DNA of 64,000 nucleotides from Actinomycetes bacterium (GTDB lineage: Bacteria; Actinomycetota; Acidimicrobiia; Acidimicrobiales; Acidimicrobiaceae): contig JAJZLS010000008.1 in NCBI GenBank assembly GCA_021803345.1, positions 31,570-95,569 of the forward strand. The letters are read 5' to 3'. Positions 1-8,501 of this stretch are shown here, piece after piece. Made by a program: the position numbers and the translations under genes. The notes beneath the pieces are model-generated. The model had not been told where the DNA came from. It ran no database searches and saw only the letters and a program-made list of their open reading frames with translations. How positions within the stretch are numbered: the first letter of the stretch is position 1; each line of letters opens with the position of its first letter.

Positions 1-2185
1 TATACAGATCGTAGTTATCCATACTTTGTGTGGTGAGATCTAGAAGTTGGCGGGTCTTCGCCAATATATATCGATCAAGTACCCCTGACGCTGAGGTTTG
101 TACTGAGCCTTTTATCCCGTCAACATTTCCATACAGCGTCAGAAAGTAATATGCATTCCAAATAGGGTTGATAACCCGTTTTACTGAGTCCTGAATTGAG
201 GAGCGGTCTACTACTGTATCGTTTCCTCGCAAAACTGACGAGGAGAGAAGGAACCACCTCATTGCATCCGCCCCAATAGTTTCAAAGACTTCCCAAGGAT
301 CCGGGTAGTTGCCGAGTCTCTTGGAAAGCTTTCTGCCATCGTTGCCTAAAAGAATTCCGTGCGCCATGCAGTTGGAAAAAGGAGGTTGGTCGAAAAGTGC
401 TACTGATAGGACATGAAGTGTGTAAAACCATCCTCTTGTCTGGCCGATATATTCCACGATAAAGTCCGCTGGAAAATGTGATTCAAAGTTGCTTTTATTC
501 TCAAAAGGATAGTGAAGTTGTGCCCAGGGCATCGATCCAGATTCGAACCAGCAGTCAAGTACGTCAGTTACCCGTCTCATGGTGGATCTGCCTGACGGAT
601 CGTCAGGATTAGGTCGTGTTATCCCGTCAATTTCAGGTCGGTGAAGGTCCTTGGGTCTGACTCCAAAATCTTTTTCAATTTCGTCAAGTGAGCCATAGAC
701 GTCGATTCTGGGGAAGTTTGGATCATCGCTCTTCCAAACCGGTATTGGCGCTCCCCAAAAGCGGTTGCGGGTCAGGGACCAGTCTCTGGCACCTTCTAGC
801 CATTTGCCAAATGCGCCATCTTTGATGTGCTCCGGAACCCAGTTAATTTTTTGATTGTTGGAGAGAAGCTGTTCCTTGATGGCAGTCACGTCGACAAACC
901 ATGAGCTGACCGCCTTATAAATTAGTGGAGTATCAGTCCGCCAACAGTGAGGATAGCTGTGCTCGTAACTCTCCCGCTTGAGTAGCGAACCTTGAGCTTT
1001 AAGGTCAGAGATTATCGCCTGGTTGGCCTCAAATACCTGCATTCCCGCGTATCTATCGATGATTGGTTCGAATCTGGCTCTATCATCAACAGGGCAAACC
1101 GTAGTGATACCATTTGCCTCACAAAGTTTCTGGTCATCTTCGCCGAAACCTGGTGACATATGGACAATACCTGTACCTTCATCTGTGGTGACAAAGTCGC
1201 CCACAAGTACCCTGAATGCGTTGGCTGTGTCTTTGTAAAAAGGGAATAGTGGCTGGTATTGTCGATCTTTCAGGACAATACCAGGGAACGTTTCCAGGAT
1301 CTGGTATTCCCCAATCTCCTTTTGATATGATTCCAACCTGGTGCTAGCCATTATCAGTCGTCGTTGGTCTTTGAGTTGGATCAGAGAGTATTCGATATCC
1401 GCTCCGACGGCGATCGCCATGTTTGAAGGTAAGGTCCACGGGGTTGTTGTCCATACTACCAGCTCTGCTTCACCTTCGACCCCTTGTTCTCCACTGGCAG
1501 CCAGGAGTTTGAAAGTGACTGTCACCGCGGGGTCGATCTTCATACGGTATGAATCGTCCTGGCGGGTTTCGAAGTTGGATAGTGGAGTTTCACATTCCCA
1601 GCAGTATGGAAGAACTCGGTATCCTTCGTAGATAAGGCCCTTTTTATAGAGAGTGGCAAAAGCCCACATCACCGATTCCATGAACGAGGTGTCCATGGTC
1701 TTATAGTCGTTGTCGAAATCAACCCATCGGGCTTGGCGGCTCACGTATCTGTGCCAGTCGCTGGTTGTTCGCTGGACCAATGTACTGCAGTAATCGTTGA
1801 ACTTATCAATTCCGTATGCTAGGACTTCTTGCTTTCCGGTTACGCCGAGTTCTTTTTCTGCAGCCATTTCTGCAGGTAAGCCGTGGCAATCCCAACCGAA
1901 TCTTCTTTCAACTCTTCTTCCCTTCATTGTCTGATACCTGGGAATAGCATCTTTGACAAACCCGGTTAATAAGTGCCCGTAATGAGGTAGTCCATTGGCG
2001 AAGGGTGGGCCGTCGTAGAAGACAAATTCATTTCCATCTTTGGGACGTTGTTCTATCGAGGCCAGAAAGGTCTGGTCTTTATCCCAGAAATTCAACATCT
2101 TTTCTTCAATAAGAGGAAGGTTAAGTTGTTGGGAAACATCCGGATATCGGCTGGAATTTTTGGTTGGTTCAGACTCGTGCGACAT
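1..2185 (-). CDS. ileS: Isoleucyl-tRNA synthetase, N-terminal ~728 residues (3' end outside window)
   Basis: Charges tRNA(Ile) with isoleucine in the cytoplasm. The minus-strand frame opens with ATG at 2185 ([10 protein letters not shown]) and stays open to the window edge. It shows the class I HIGH-type site in [16 protein letters not shown] near residue 60, the [10 protein letters not shown] segment, and a [12 protein letters not shown] signature near residue 618. The KxSKRLxNYPDP form is that of the eukaryote-like type 2 IleRS, the class associated with low mupirocin sensitivity; that property is family knowledge and was not tested here. The anticodon-binding C-terminus, roughly 300 residues, lies off the window. 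The gene is divergent from the DksA-like gene. No strong Shine-Dalgarno precedes the ATG. Confidence 0.95.
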   Translation of the reverse strand, partial: MSHESEPTKNSSRYPDVSQQLNLPLIEEKMLNFWDKDQTFLASIEQRPKDGNEFVFYDGPPFANGLPHYGHLLTGFVKDAIPRYQTMKGRRVERRFGWDCHGLPAEMAAEKELGVTGKQEVLAYGIDKFNDYCSTLVQRTTSDWHRYVSRQARWVDFDNDYKTMDTSFMESVMWAFATLYKKGLIYEGYRVLPYCWECETPLSNFETRQDDSYRMKIDPAVTVTFKLLAASGEQGVEGEAELVVWTTTPWTLPSNMAIAVGADIEYSLIQLKDQRRLIMASTRLESYQKEIGEYQILETFPGIVLKDRQYQPLFPFYKDTANAFRVLVGDFVTTDEGTGIVHMSPGFGEDDQKLCEANGITTVCPVDDRARFEPIIDRYAGMQVFEANQAIISDLKAQGSLLKRESYEHSYPHCWRTDTPLIYKAVSSWFVDVTAIKEQLLSNNQKINWVPEHIKDGAFGKWLEGARDWSLTRNRFWGAPIPVWKSDDPNFPRIDVYGSLDEIEKDFGVRPKDLHRPEIDGITRPNPDDPSGRSTMRRVTDVLDCWFESGSMPWAQLHYPFENKSNFESHFPADFIVEYIGQTRGWFYTLHVLSVALFDQPPFSNCMAHGILLGNDGRKLSKRLGNYPDPWEVFETIGADAMRWFLLSSSVLRGNDTVVDRSSIQDSVKRVINPIWNAYYFLTLYGNVDGIKGSVQTSASGVLDRYILAKTRQLLDLTTQSMDNYDLY

Positions 2186-2205
2186 GTATCCAAACTAGAT
2201 GATCG

Positions 2206-2225
2206 AGGGCCGATTAACGGTCCCT
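2206..2225 (-). promoter_or_regulatory. Leader hairpin just upstream of ileS
   Basis: A 20-base inverted repeat (AGGG-CCG, loop ATTAA, CGG-t-CCCT with one bulged base) ends 20 bases before the ileS start codon, in the transcribed leader of that gene. Actinobacterial ileS genes are often controlled by translational T-boxes, but I do not find the conserved T-box core sequence here. The hairpin may still affect ribosome access; that is inference. Confidence 0.3.
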
Positions 2226-2456
2226 GGGAACTGTTTTCAAGAATTCAGAGATAGATATTGTATAGGGTGGACGGGTTTATTACTGATATCGAATAGTGTA
2301 TGGGCGCAACTTTTAATATGTGAGCTAAAGTGCATTGTCTAGGCTGGGAATGTTAGTTCAGATTACTTGTTGATTTTGGGAATAAACCCTGAGAGATGTT
2401 TTGTTTAATTTCTGATTTTCTTAACTGCCTGTAGCGTAACTTTGTTGGGAGTAAAA

Positions 2457-2933
2457 GTGAGCCAAACTGAGAAAGATAAGTCGACTGGTAAGAGCAAGGT
2501 AAGTGATTCGTCAAATCGCGTGTCGTTTATTGATCTTGATGATGAAGCGTATGAAAAGCTCAGCGAAGCCGACTTTCTGGTTGCCCAAAGGGAGCTGTTG
2601 GATCAGGAAAAGTCCATCTATCTCGAGCAGGCTGCTTCACTCAAGGCAGAAGCGGATTCTTTGGCACAGGAAGCTGAACCTGGTGACGTTCAATTTGACG
2701 AAGAGTCTGGCGAAGGTGGAACTACCACCATGGATAGAGAGAGGGATCTTGCGCTGGCGGCTTCGGCAATAGCGGCTGTGGAGGAGATCGACGACGCGAT
2801 TCGTAAAATGGAGCGGGGAACTTATGGTAAGTGCGAAAACTGCCATAGCGACATTCCCCGGATTCGCCTTCGGGCGCTTCCATATGCACGTCTCTGTGTG
2901 AAATGCAAAAATGGCGGACTCTCCCGTCGATAA
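2457..2933 (+). CDS. TraR/DksA-family C4 zinc-finger protein
   Basis: 158-residue acidic protein with a charged, coiled-coil-like centre and a C-terminal C4 zinc finger (CENC, 17 residues, CVKC) typical of the TraR/DksA family, whose members bind the RNA polymerase secondary channel or act in stress responses. I prefer GTG at 2457 because GGGAG lies five bases upstream; an in-frame TTG at 2442 has no such site. It sits between ileS and lspA, as TraR/DksA-type genes often do in actinobacteria. The N-terminal 100 residues do not match E. coli DksA closely, so a true DksA role is not assured. Confidence 0.85.
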   Translation: MSQTEKDKSTGKSKVSDSSNRVSFIDLDDEAYEKLSEADFLVAQRELLDQEKSIYLEQAASLKAEADSLAQEAEPGDVQFDEESGEGGTTTMDRERDLALAASAIAAVEEIDDAIRKMERGTYGKCENCHSDIPRIRLRALPYARLCVKCKNGGLSRR

Positions 2934-2967
2934 ATATATTGCTGTGCAGATTCGCGAAGGTTACTGA

Positions 2968-3426
2968 ATGAAACTTGTTCGTTCAGCTCGTTCTTTGATC
3001 GCTCCAGTGGCGATCGTGGTCATTTTGGTCGATCAGATAACGAAGACACTGGCGGAAAACAACCTTAAGACTCATTCGATTCATCTACTTGGGCCACTGA
3101 GCCTGCAGTTGATTTATAACAGTGGCATAGCATTTTCGATTGGATCCGGTAATGCTGCGCTGGCGACAGTGATTGAGATTGTCGTCATTTTGGGTTTGAT
3201 TTACTACACCAGGAGAATCAACTCTAGGACTTTGGCGGTGGGTTTTGGGTTGGTTATTGGCGGTGCATTGGGAAATATCTGTGACAGGATTTTTCGCCAC
3301 AACAATGGTGCCGTCATAGATTTTATCCATACTGGGTTTTGGCCAACCTTCAACCTGGCGGATTCTGCAGTGGTGATAGGAATAGTTGTCATCCTGCTAG
3401 GATCTCGCTCAAGGACACAGGATTAG
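2968..3426 (+). CDS. lspA: Lipoprotein signal peptidase (signal peptidase II)
   Basis: Membrane aspartyl protease that removes signal peptides from diacylglyceryl-modified prolipoproteins. The 152-residue protein has four hydrophobic segments and the family motifs NSGIAFS (51-57), GGALGNICDR (98-107), GAVIDFI (114-120) and FNLADSA (128-134). By family comparison the catalytic pair is Asp118 and Asp132. The length is normal. It starts with ATG 34 bases after the DksA-like gene and is followed 24 bases later by the rluD-type gene, so the three are probably co-transcribed. A likely substrate in this window is the molybdate-binding lipoprotein at 25468. Confidence 0.96.
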   Translation: MKLVRSARSLIAPVAIVVILVDQITKTLAENNLKTHSIHLLGPLSLQLIYNSGIAFSIGSGNAALATVIEIVVILGLIYYTRRINSRTLAVGFGLVIGGALGNICDRIFRHNNGAVIDFIHTGFWPTFNLADSAVVIGIVVILLGSRSRTQD

Positions 3427-3456
3427 AACATTAAAGTCCAATAGACGGAGTTGAGT

Positions 3457-4371
3457 TTGGCAATAACCGAGAAGATTCCACAGCCACTGGTAGGGGAGCG
3501 TCTCGATAGGGTGGTCGCATTTATAACTTCATGCAGCCGCTCCCAGGCAGCTCTTTTGATTGAAAGCGGAAACGTTCATTTATCAGGAGAAATTGTCACC
3601 TCAAAAAGGGCCAGGGTACTGGAAAATCAAATTATCGTAATAGATGATTCCTCCCTCTCAGCCGAAGGCGTTATAGAGCCTGATCCTGCTATCGAAATTT
3701 CAGTAGTGTATCAAGACGATCACATTCTGCTGATTGATAAACAGGCTGGTTTGGTGGTTCATCCGGGGTCTGGGAATGATTCAGGGACTCTGGTGAATGG
3801 AGTACTGTCCCGATATCCGGAAATTTCTTCCGTCGGACAATCATCTAGGCCTGGGATAGTGCACCGTTTAGACAAGGATACTTCAGGGCTGATGATAGTC
3901 GCACGAACCTCGGCTGCATACGAGGTTCTCATTGAAATGATGGAAAACCACCTGGTCGAGAGGGGATATCTGGCGTTGGTGCATGGGCTGGTGGAGCACG
4001 ACAGAGGTGTTATAGATGCTCCAATTTCCCGGTCGCATGCCAATTCGATTCAAATGGCGGTAAGCGCGTTAGGCAGAGACGCAGTCACGCATTATCAAGT
4101 CAAGGAAAGATACACGCTGCCTATGGCGGCCACATTTCTCAGGCTGCAGCTTGAGACCGGAAGAACTCACCAAATCAGGGTGCACCTAAGTGCCATAGGT
4201 CATTCAATTGTTGGCGATAAGTTGTATTCCAAGCGGGATCCGCTAGGTTTGAAACGGCCATTTTTGCATTCCTGCGAGATTCGATTCGCCCATCCAGTCA
4301 CAGGGGAACTGATCGAGCAAAGTTGCCCACTTCCGACTGAACTGGGTGATTATCTGGAGATGTTTAGTTGA
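3457..4371 (+). CDS. RluD-type 23S rRNA pseudouridine synthase
   Basis: RluA/RluD-family enzyme that isomerises uridine to pseudouridine in rRNA. Numbering from an upstream TTG at 3451, it has an S4 RNA-binding domain (about 15-65) and the catalytic core with GIVHRLDKDTSGL, where Asp141 is the expected nucleophile, plus the family segments ETGRTHQIRVHL and IVGDKLY. TTG at 3457 is preferred because GGAG lies six bases upstream; the TTG at 3451 directly abuts that site. The lspA-rluD order is conserved in many bacteria. The exact uridines modified cannot be told from sequence. Confidence 0.93.
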   Translation: MAITEKIPQPLVGERLDRVVAFITSCSRSQAALLIESGNVHLSGEIVTSKRARVLENQIIVIDDSSLSAEGVIEPDPAIEISVVYQDDHILLIDKQAGLVVHPGSGNDSGTLVNGVLSRYPEISSVGQSSRPGIVHRLDKDTSGLMIVARTSAAYEVLIEMMENHLVERGYLALVHGLVEHDRGVIDAPISRSHANSIQMAVSALGRDAVTHYQVKERYTLPMAATFLRLQLETGRTHQIRVHLSAIGHSIVGDKLYSKRDPLGLKRPFLHSCEIRFAHPVTGELIEQSCPLPTELGDYLEMFS

Positions 4372-4398
4372 AAAAGAGGACCCGTAGGCCCTCTTTTT
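4371..4398. terminator. Bidirectional rho-independent terminator
   Basis: Perfect nine-base stem AAAAAGAGG / CCTCTTTTT (4371-4379 with 4390-4398) around a GC-rich loop, with A/T runs on both flanks. It begins at the last base of the pseudouridine synthase stop codon and ends 18 bases before the convergent sigma-factor stop, so it can end transcripts from both sides. Confidence 0.85.
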
Positions 4399-4416
4399 GT
4401 TGCGACTGTCGGTGGA

Positions 4417-5340
4417 TCAGGCGGCCGGGGATTTTAGACCCGGGTGATCTGCCAATCTATCGAGCGCAGCTGCTTCAAGCCGGCGAGCTCTCCGCGGTCC
4501 TATCCCAAGCAGCCTTGCAGTAGCTTCTAAAGAGGCAGGGCGCTCTCCATCGAGTCCAAAGCGCAGAATAACAACCGCTCTTTCAAGTGGATCTAGCTCT
4601 TCCACTGCTTTTCGCAACTGAACTCTGGCCAATGCCTCATCAACTTCGTCTTCAAATGATCCTTCGCTACCAACAACCAGGTCTCCCAGAGAGGTTTCAC
4701 CTTCAGGGCCAACTGATTGATCCAAACTGGCAACAACTCTTGCAGCGTGTCTGACGTCTGCCAGCTGAGCCGCAGAAAGATTGGATGCTTCAGCAATCTC
4801 ATATTCAGTAGCAGAGCGGCCTAAATCGTTAGCAAGTTCCCTTGCCACGTTGTCAACCCTTCTGGAACGCTCTGCGGCTTCCATTGGGAGCCTAATTGCC
4901 TGGCCATGGTTATGAACAGCCCGCTGCAATGACTGACGAACCCACCAGGTTGCGTAGGTGGAAAATTTGAATCCACGTCTCCAGTCGAATTTTTCGACTG
5001 CCCGAATGAGGCCAAATGTACCTTCTTGAATCAGATCAGAAAGCTCCACGCCACGGTCCTGGTAGCGCCTGGCCCAGTGGACAACAAGCCGGAGGTTTGC
5101 CGCGACCATCTCTGTCTTGGCGGCTTCATCACCTGCCCGAACTTTCTTGGCTAACTCCACCTGTTCTGCTGGAGACGGGAGAGGATGGCGCGCCAAATCG
5201 TCAAGGAAAAGACGTACCGAATCTGCGCCGAGCCCTGCACTGTTTAGTGCAGCTTCCACAATTGCTTCAGCGCTACCCTTTCTCCGTCTGCTTCTTGTCT
5301 CGGATGCTATTTGGGTTTCCTCTTTTCGTTTTGGGGACAT
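4417..5340 (-). CDS. Sigma-70 family (group 2, primary-like) sigma factor
   Basis: 307-residue RNA polymerase sigma factor without region 1.1. Region 1.2 begins near residue 40 ([21 protein letters not shown]). Regions 2.1-2.4 span about 75-155 and hold [20 protein letters not shown] and [17 protein letters not shown], a near-canonical core-binding and -10-recognition set. Region 3 covers about 155-235 and region 4 about 236-300. Region 4.2 is odd: after [11 protein letters not shown] it reads [13 protein letters not shown] where housekeeping factors have a TRERIRQIE-type helix, so the -35 contact may differ. A promoter-like pair lies at 5412-5440. It is divergent from the LolA-like/ABC operon and shares a regulatory gap with it. 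Confidence 0.93.
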   Translation of the reverse strand: MSPKRKEETQIASETRSRRRKGSAEAIVEAALNSAGLGADSVRLFLDDLARHPLPSPAEQVELAKKVRAGDEAAKTEMVAANLRLVVHWARRYQDRGVELSDLIQEGTFGLIRAVEKFDWRRGFKFSTYATWWVRQSLQRAVHNHGQAIRLPMEAAERSRRVDNVARELANDLGRSATEYEIAEASNLSAAQLADVRHAARVVASLDQSVGPEGETSLGDLVVGSEGSFEDEVDEALARVQLRKAVEELDPLERAVVILRFGLDGERPASLEATARLLGIGPRRARRLEAAALDRLADHPGLKSPAA

Positions 5341-5411
5341 AGTCTTTACAGTCTCTTTCGTGGTCTTCCTGAATTTTGGTGAACGTGTAGTCTAACTCTT
5401 TACTGTGTTAA

Positions 5412-5440
5412 ATTCTAATATATTGTGGAAGTTTTTGCAA
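5412..5440 (-). promoter_or_regulatory. Sigma-70-type promoter of the sigma-factor gene
   Basis: On the minus strand, TTGCAA (5440-5435) is followed by exactly 17 bases and then TAGAAT (5417-5412), 71 bases upstream of the sigma-factor start codon. Both hexamers are close to the -35 and -10 consensus. Prediction from sequence only. Confidence 0.5.
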
Positions 5441-5457
5441 ATTATCTCACTAGCTGG

Positions 5458-5476
5458 GTGTTTGCTGTGCAAACAC
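5458..5476. promoter_or_regulatory. Perfect palindrome in the divergent sigma/LolA-like gap
   Basis: GTGTTTGC-TGT-GCAAACAC is an eight-base perfect inverted repeat with a three-base centre, 18 bases upstream of the -35-like hexamer of the minus-strand sigma gene and about 83 bases before the plus-strand LolA-like start. The symmetry and position suggest an operator for a dimeric regulator acting on one or both genes. An RNA hairpin is the alternative. No regulator is identified. Confidence 0.45.
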
Positions 5477-5559
5477 TGTAAGTAATCCCTGAAAATCTCT
5501 ATGTAGATAGTGATGCCATCTGTGGTTTAATGGTTAAAAGGCAACTGTGGAGGAACGCT

Positions 5560-6624
5560 ATGAATGTTATGTCACGAACTGCTTCGAAGAGAATTTTATA
5601 TTCCATCCCAGTTATCATTGGTTCTTCGGCTTTGGCGGTGGCCCTTATTGCACCGCAAATTGCTACGGCACAAACTCCTGATTTACCTTCAGTTACTACC
5701 ACCCAGCTAGTGAGTTGGATTTCAAACTCTCACCCTGTTCCTCTTTCTGGAACAGTTACGGGAGTGACTTCATTCCCGATTCCGTCAGTTTCTGCTTTGT
5801 CGAAGAATCCTTCGGCGTCATTGAGTGGATCGAGTTCAGCATCGTACAATATTTGGGAGAACGGAAAAGGGTCGTTCAGAATCCAAAGTTTGACTACGTC
5901 AGGAGAGACAGATCTCTATGTTATACCAGGTTCAGTATGGTTATGGGATTCCTCAAAGCTGACTGCAACCAAAGAAGCTATTGCCAATTATGGTTCACTG
6001 GGGGTTACGTCGTCGCCAAATCCTCAAGTCACTGCCAGTTCTATTGTTTCAAAGCTGTCACGTCAGGCTACTCTCTCAGTGTCGGGAACTACTGTTGTGG
6101 CGGGTAGGCCTGCTTACACGCTTTCAATATCACCCAATGCTCCTGATTCGCTAATTGGCTCAATAAATATCTCTGTTGATGCCGTAACCCATTTGGCTGA
6201 TCAGATTCAGGTGATTCCAAAAGGGTCGGCTACTCCAGCTGCCTCTCTTGGATTTAATACTGTCTCCTTCTCAGCGCAGCCAAATTCGATTTTCGACTTC
6301 AGCCCACCTCCTGGAGTAAAGGTTGTAATTCCTAAAACTCAAAAGATAAATGGCAGCCCCAGACCAACTTCAAGCCCCGCCACTCAGGCAAAGCCAAAGA
6401 TTGTTGGTACAGGATTTGACGCGGTGGTGGTAGCTCATATCCCAACTAAGGCACTTTCCAGAGACGGAGCTTTACTGAAAGTTCTTCATCAAGTCAGCAC
6501 TTCACAGGGAACGGCGTATGAGTATTCCAATCCGATATTTCAAGCGCTGATTCTGCCTAACGGAACCATCGTGGCTGGTTCTGTATCAACCTCTCGTTTA
6601 ATCAAGGTCATAGGAACCTTATAA
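5560..6624 (+). CDS. Secreted LolA/RseB-like (MucB N-domain type) protein
   Basis: 354-residue exported protein. I chose ATG at 5560 because GGAGGA lies five bases upstream; an in-frame ATG at 5530 has no such site. A signal peptide runs to about residue 38 and ends in ATA before QTPD. The mature part has features of the LolA/RseB fold used by actinobacterial LolA-like proteins: SVWLWDSSKLTATK, a GRPAYTLSI strand and SVDAVTHLADQIQV, which resembles the 'VDAxTxLPxxVQV' strand of the family. The next two genes, 10 and 1004 bases on, encode an ABC-2 exporter. In a monoderm this is not evidence of an outer membrane; an envelope sensor or lipid-binding role is inference. Confidence 0.7.
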   Translation: MNVMSRTASKRILYSIPVIIGSSALAVALIAPQIATAQTPDLPSVTTTQLVSWISNSHPVPLSGTVTGVTSFPIPSVSALSKNPSASLSGSSSASYNIWENGKGSFRIQSLTTSGETDLYVIPGSVWLWDSSKLTATKEAIANYGSLGVTSSPNPQVTASSIVSKLSRQATLSVSGTTVVAGRPAYTLSISPNAPDSLIGSINISVDAVTHLADQIQVIPKGSATPAASLGFNTVSFSAQPNSIFDFSPPPGVKVVIPKTQKINGSPRPTSSPATQAKPKIVGTGFDAVVVAHIPTKALSRDGALLKVLHQVSTSQGTAYEYSNPIFQALILPNGTIVAGSVSTSRLIKVIGTL

Positions 6625-6634
6625 AGACGGTCTG

Positions 6635-7639
6635 GTGACAGAACTAGAGCAGACTTTATCCTCAGGCACCAGCAACGCTGGTGCCTATCAGGATTATGCG
6701 ATTGAAACGAAATCGCTTACAAAAGCTTTTTCAGGACGGGAGGCAGTGTCAGATCTGTCTCTCAGAGTCCCAGTCGGATCAATATTTGGGTTTTTGGGAC
6801 CCAATGGGTCGGGGAAAACCACCACTATCAGAATGATGCTTGGGTTGGTATCGTCCAATAAAGGTGATATAACCATATTGGGTCAGCCTGTTGAGCAGCT
6901 AAACCAGCTTGCCCGGGTTGGAGTTGTTGTAGAAGGTCCAGGCTTTTATCCTTACCTGAGTGGATTTGATAATCTGCAACGATTTGCTGAGGTATCGTAT
7001 CCCGCCCAGAAGAGATTGAATCCTGAAACTTCAAAGCTCAGAAGACCAGATATATTGCAAAGTCTTGAAAGAGTGGGACTTGTTGGCGCCAAAGATAAGA
7101 AATATCGTGCGTATTCCTTAGGGATGAAGCAGAGGTTATCGATTGCTGCCGCGCTTATGTGGCCACGTGATCTGCTGGTTCTCGATGAACCCACCAACGG
7201 ACTTGACCCTCAGGGAATAGTCGAGGTCAGAGAGCTGATCACTTCATTGAACCAAGAAGGGATGACTATATTCGTCTCTTCTCATATTCTTAGCGAAGTT
7301 GAAATGATCTGTAGTCACATCGCGATCATGAGAGACGGGGTGCTTCAGTTTCAGGGATCGGTGGAAGATTTCAAGGGGTCGCTCTCCAAGGAGTTTTCTC
7401 TGGTCACCAGCCAGGTCGATCTTGCAAAAGAGATACTGGTTAGATTTGAATTTATCGATCTTCATTCGTGCAAGATCGAAGGAAACCACCTTACCGCACA
7501 GCTTTCTTCCGAAAATATAGAAGAGATTGTCAAGACATTAGTCGAACAGGGAGTGGGTATAAGATCGGTTGGGTTAGTGGAACCGTCTCTGGAAGATGCC
7601 TTTGTGGCTCTTACGGGCAGGAGTAGTAATGTTTCTTAG
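6635..7639 (+). CDS. ABC-2 type exporter, ATP-binding protein
   Basis: 334-residue ATPase with Walker A GPNGSGKTTT, Q-loop region VGVVVEGPGFYPYLSG, a degenerate signature YSLGMKQRLSIAAALM in the usual LSxGxxxR place, Walker B LLVLDEPTNGLD and the H-switch in VSSHILSEVE. The C-terminal 90 residues match the accessory region of CcmA/NatA-like exporters. GTG start at 6635, 10 bases after the LolA-like gene. The last 11 bases overlap the permease gene, implying translational coupling. Energises the export of an unknown substrate, which may be linked to the LolA-like partner. Confidence 0.92.
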   Translation: MTELEQTLSSGTSNAGAYQDYAIETKSLTKAFSGREAVSDLSLRVPVGSIFGFLGPNGSGKTTTIRMMLGLVSSNKGDITILGQPVEQLNQLARVGVVVEGPGFYPYLSGFDNLQRFAEVSYPAQKRLNPETSKLRRPDILQSLERVGLVGAKDKKYRAYSLGMKQRLSIAAALMWPRDLLVLDEPTNGLDPQGIVEVRELITSLNQEGMTIFVSSHILSEVEMICSHIAIMRDGVLQFQGSVEDFKGSLSKEFSLVTSQVDLAKEILVRFEFIDLHSCKIEGNHLTAQLSSENIEEIVKTLVEQGVGIRSVGLVEPSLEDAFVALTGRSSNVS

Positions 7640-8426
7640 TGAAATCAAACTGCTGTTGAAAAGGCGGCGTACTGAGGTTCTATTCATTCTTCTGCTTCTC
7701 GAGCCATGGTTGCTTGCGTTCTTAATTTACCAATTTGGCGGAGGCGGAGGGCAGGGTCCAAATTTTTTGAATCTGGTAACCCATAATGGGATTTTTTTGG
7801 TTTTGGCCTCTCTCTCAAGTCTTTTGCCTTTGCTCTTACCTCTAGCTGTATCTTTGGTGTCCTCAGACGCTATCGCAGGCGAAGCCTCAAATGGCACTTT
7901 GAGATATCTTCTTACAGCTCCTGTTTCGAGGTTTAAACTTCTGGTTCATAAAATGTCATCCTCTCTGGTGTTTATCTTTGTTCTTAGCGTGACCATATCT
8001 TTATCTGGCCTTGTGGCTGGGTCTGTATTTTTTCCTGTCGGAAAAGTGCTACTGCTGTCTGGCCAGACGGTCTCGTTCTTTCATGGAGTCTTGCTTGTTC
8101 TTTTATCTGCATTGCTGGTGGGATTGTCACTTATTTGTGTTGTGGCTATAGGAATTGCGATATCGACTTTCACCGATATACCGGTAGGGGCGACACTGGG
8201 TACCTTGGGAGCAATTATCCTCTCTGAAATTTTGGATAATATTACGCAGGTTCGCGGCATCTGGCCGTTGCTTCCAACCAATTATTGGATGAGTTTTTCT
8301 GACCTTTTCAGGAGTCCAATCATTTTTTCCGGAATTTCGAAAAATATAGTAAATCAGGTTGGTTGGCTTATCTTTGCCTTCTCGATTGCTTTAGCAAAGT
8401 TCCGATTTAAAGACATTACTTCTTGA
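7629..8426 (+). CDS. ABC-2 type exporter, permease
   Basis: 265-residue integral membrane protein with about six hydrophobic segments (roughly 20-40, 55-82, 112-135, 155-190, 195-215, 240-258) and the N-terminal cytoplasmic lead FLSEIKLLLKRRRTEVLF common to ABC-2 permeases. ATG at 7629 is preceded by AGGAG at a spacing of about four bases; the longer open frame from 7596 would overlap the ATPase further. Partner of the preceding ATPase. Substrate not predictable. Confidence 0.88.
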   Translation: MFLSEIKLLLKRRRTEVLFILLLLEPWLLAFLIYQFGGGGGQGPNFLNLVTHNGIFLVLASLSSLLPLLLPLAVSLVSSDAIAGEASNGTLRYLLTAPVSRFKLLVHKMSSSLVFIFVLSVTISLSGLVAGSVFFPVGKVLLLSGQTVSFFHGVLLVLLSALLVGLSLICVVAIGIAISTFTDIPVGATLGTLGAIILSEILDNITQVRGIWPLLPTNYWMSFSDLFRSPIIFSGISKNIVNQVGWLIFAFSIALAKFRFKDITS

Positions 8427-8501
8427 AGAAGTTATCTTCACTATGCAGTTTGGACTTTGCAGGTACTTTAAAGTGGACTAACCTGCTAAAAGCTGAAATG
8501 A

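Noticed and set aside
2186-2456. T-box riboswitch upstream of ileS
   Set aside because: The conserved T-box core and specifier-loop context are not visible; only a short hairpin is present.
5560-6624. LolA-like protein as evidence of an outer membrane
   Set aside because: LolA/RseB-fold secreted proteins are common in monoderm actinobacteria, and no LolB, BamA or Lpt gene is present.
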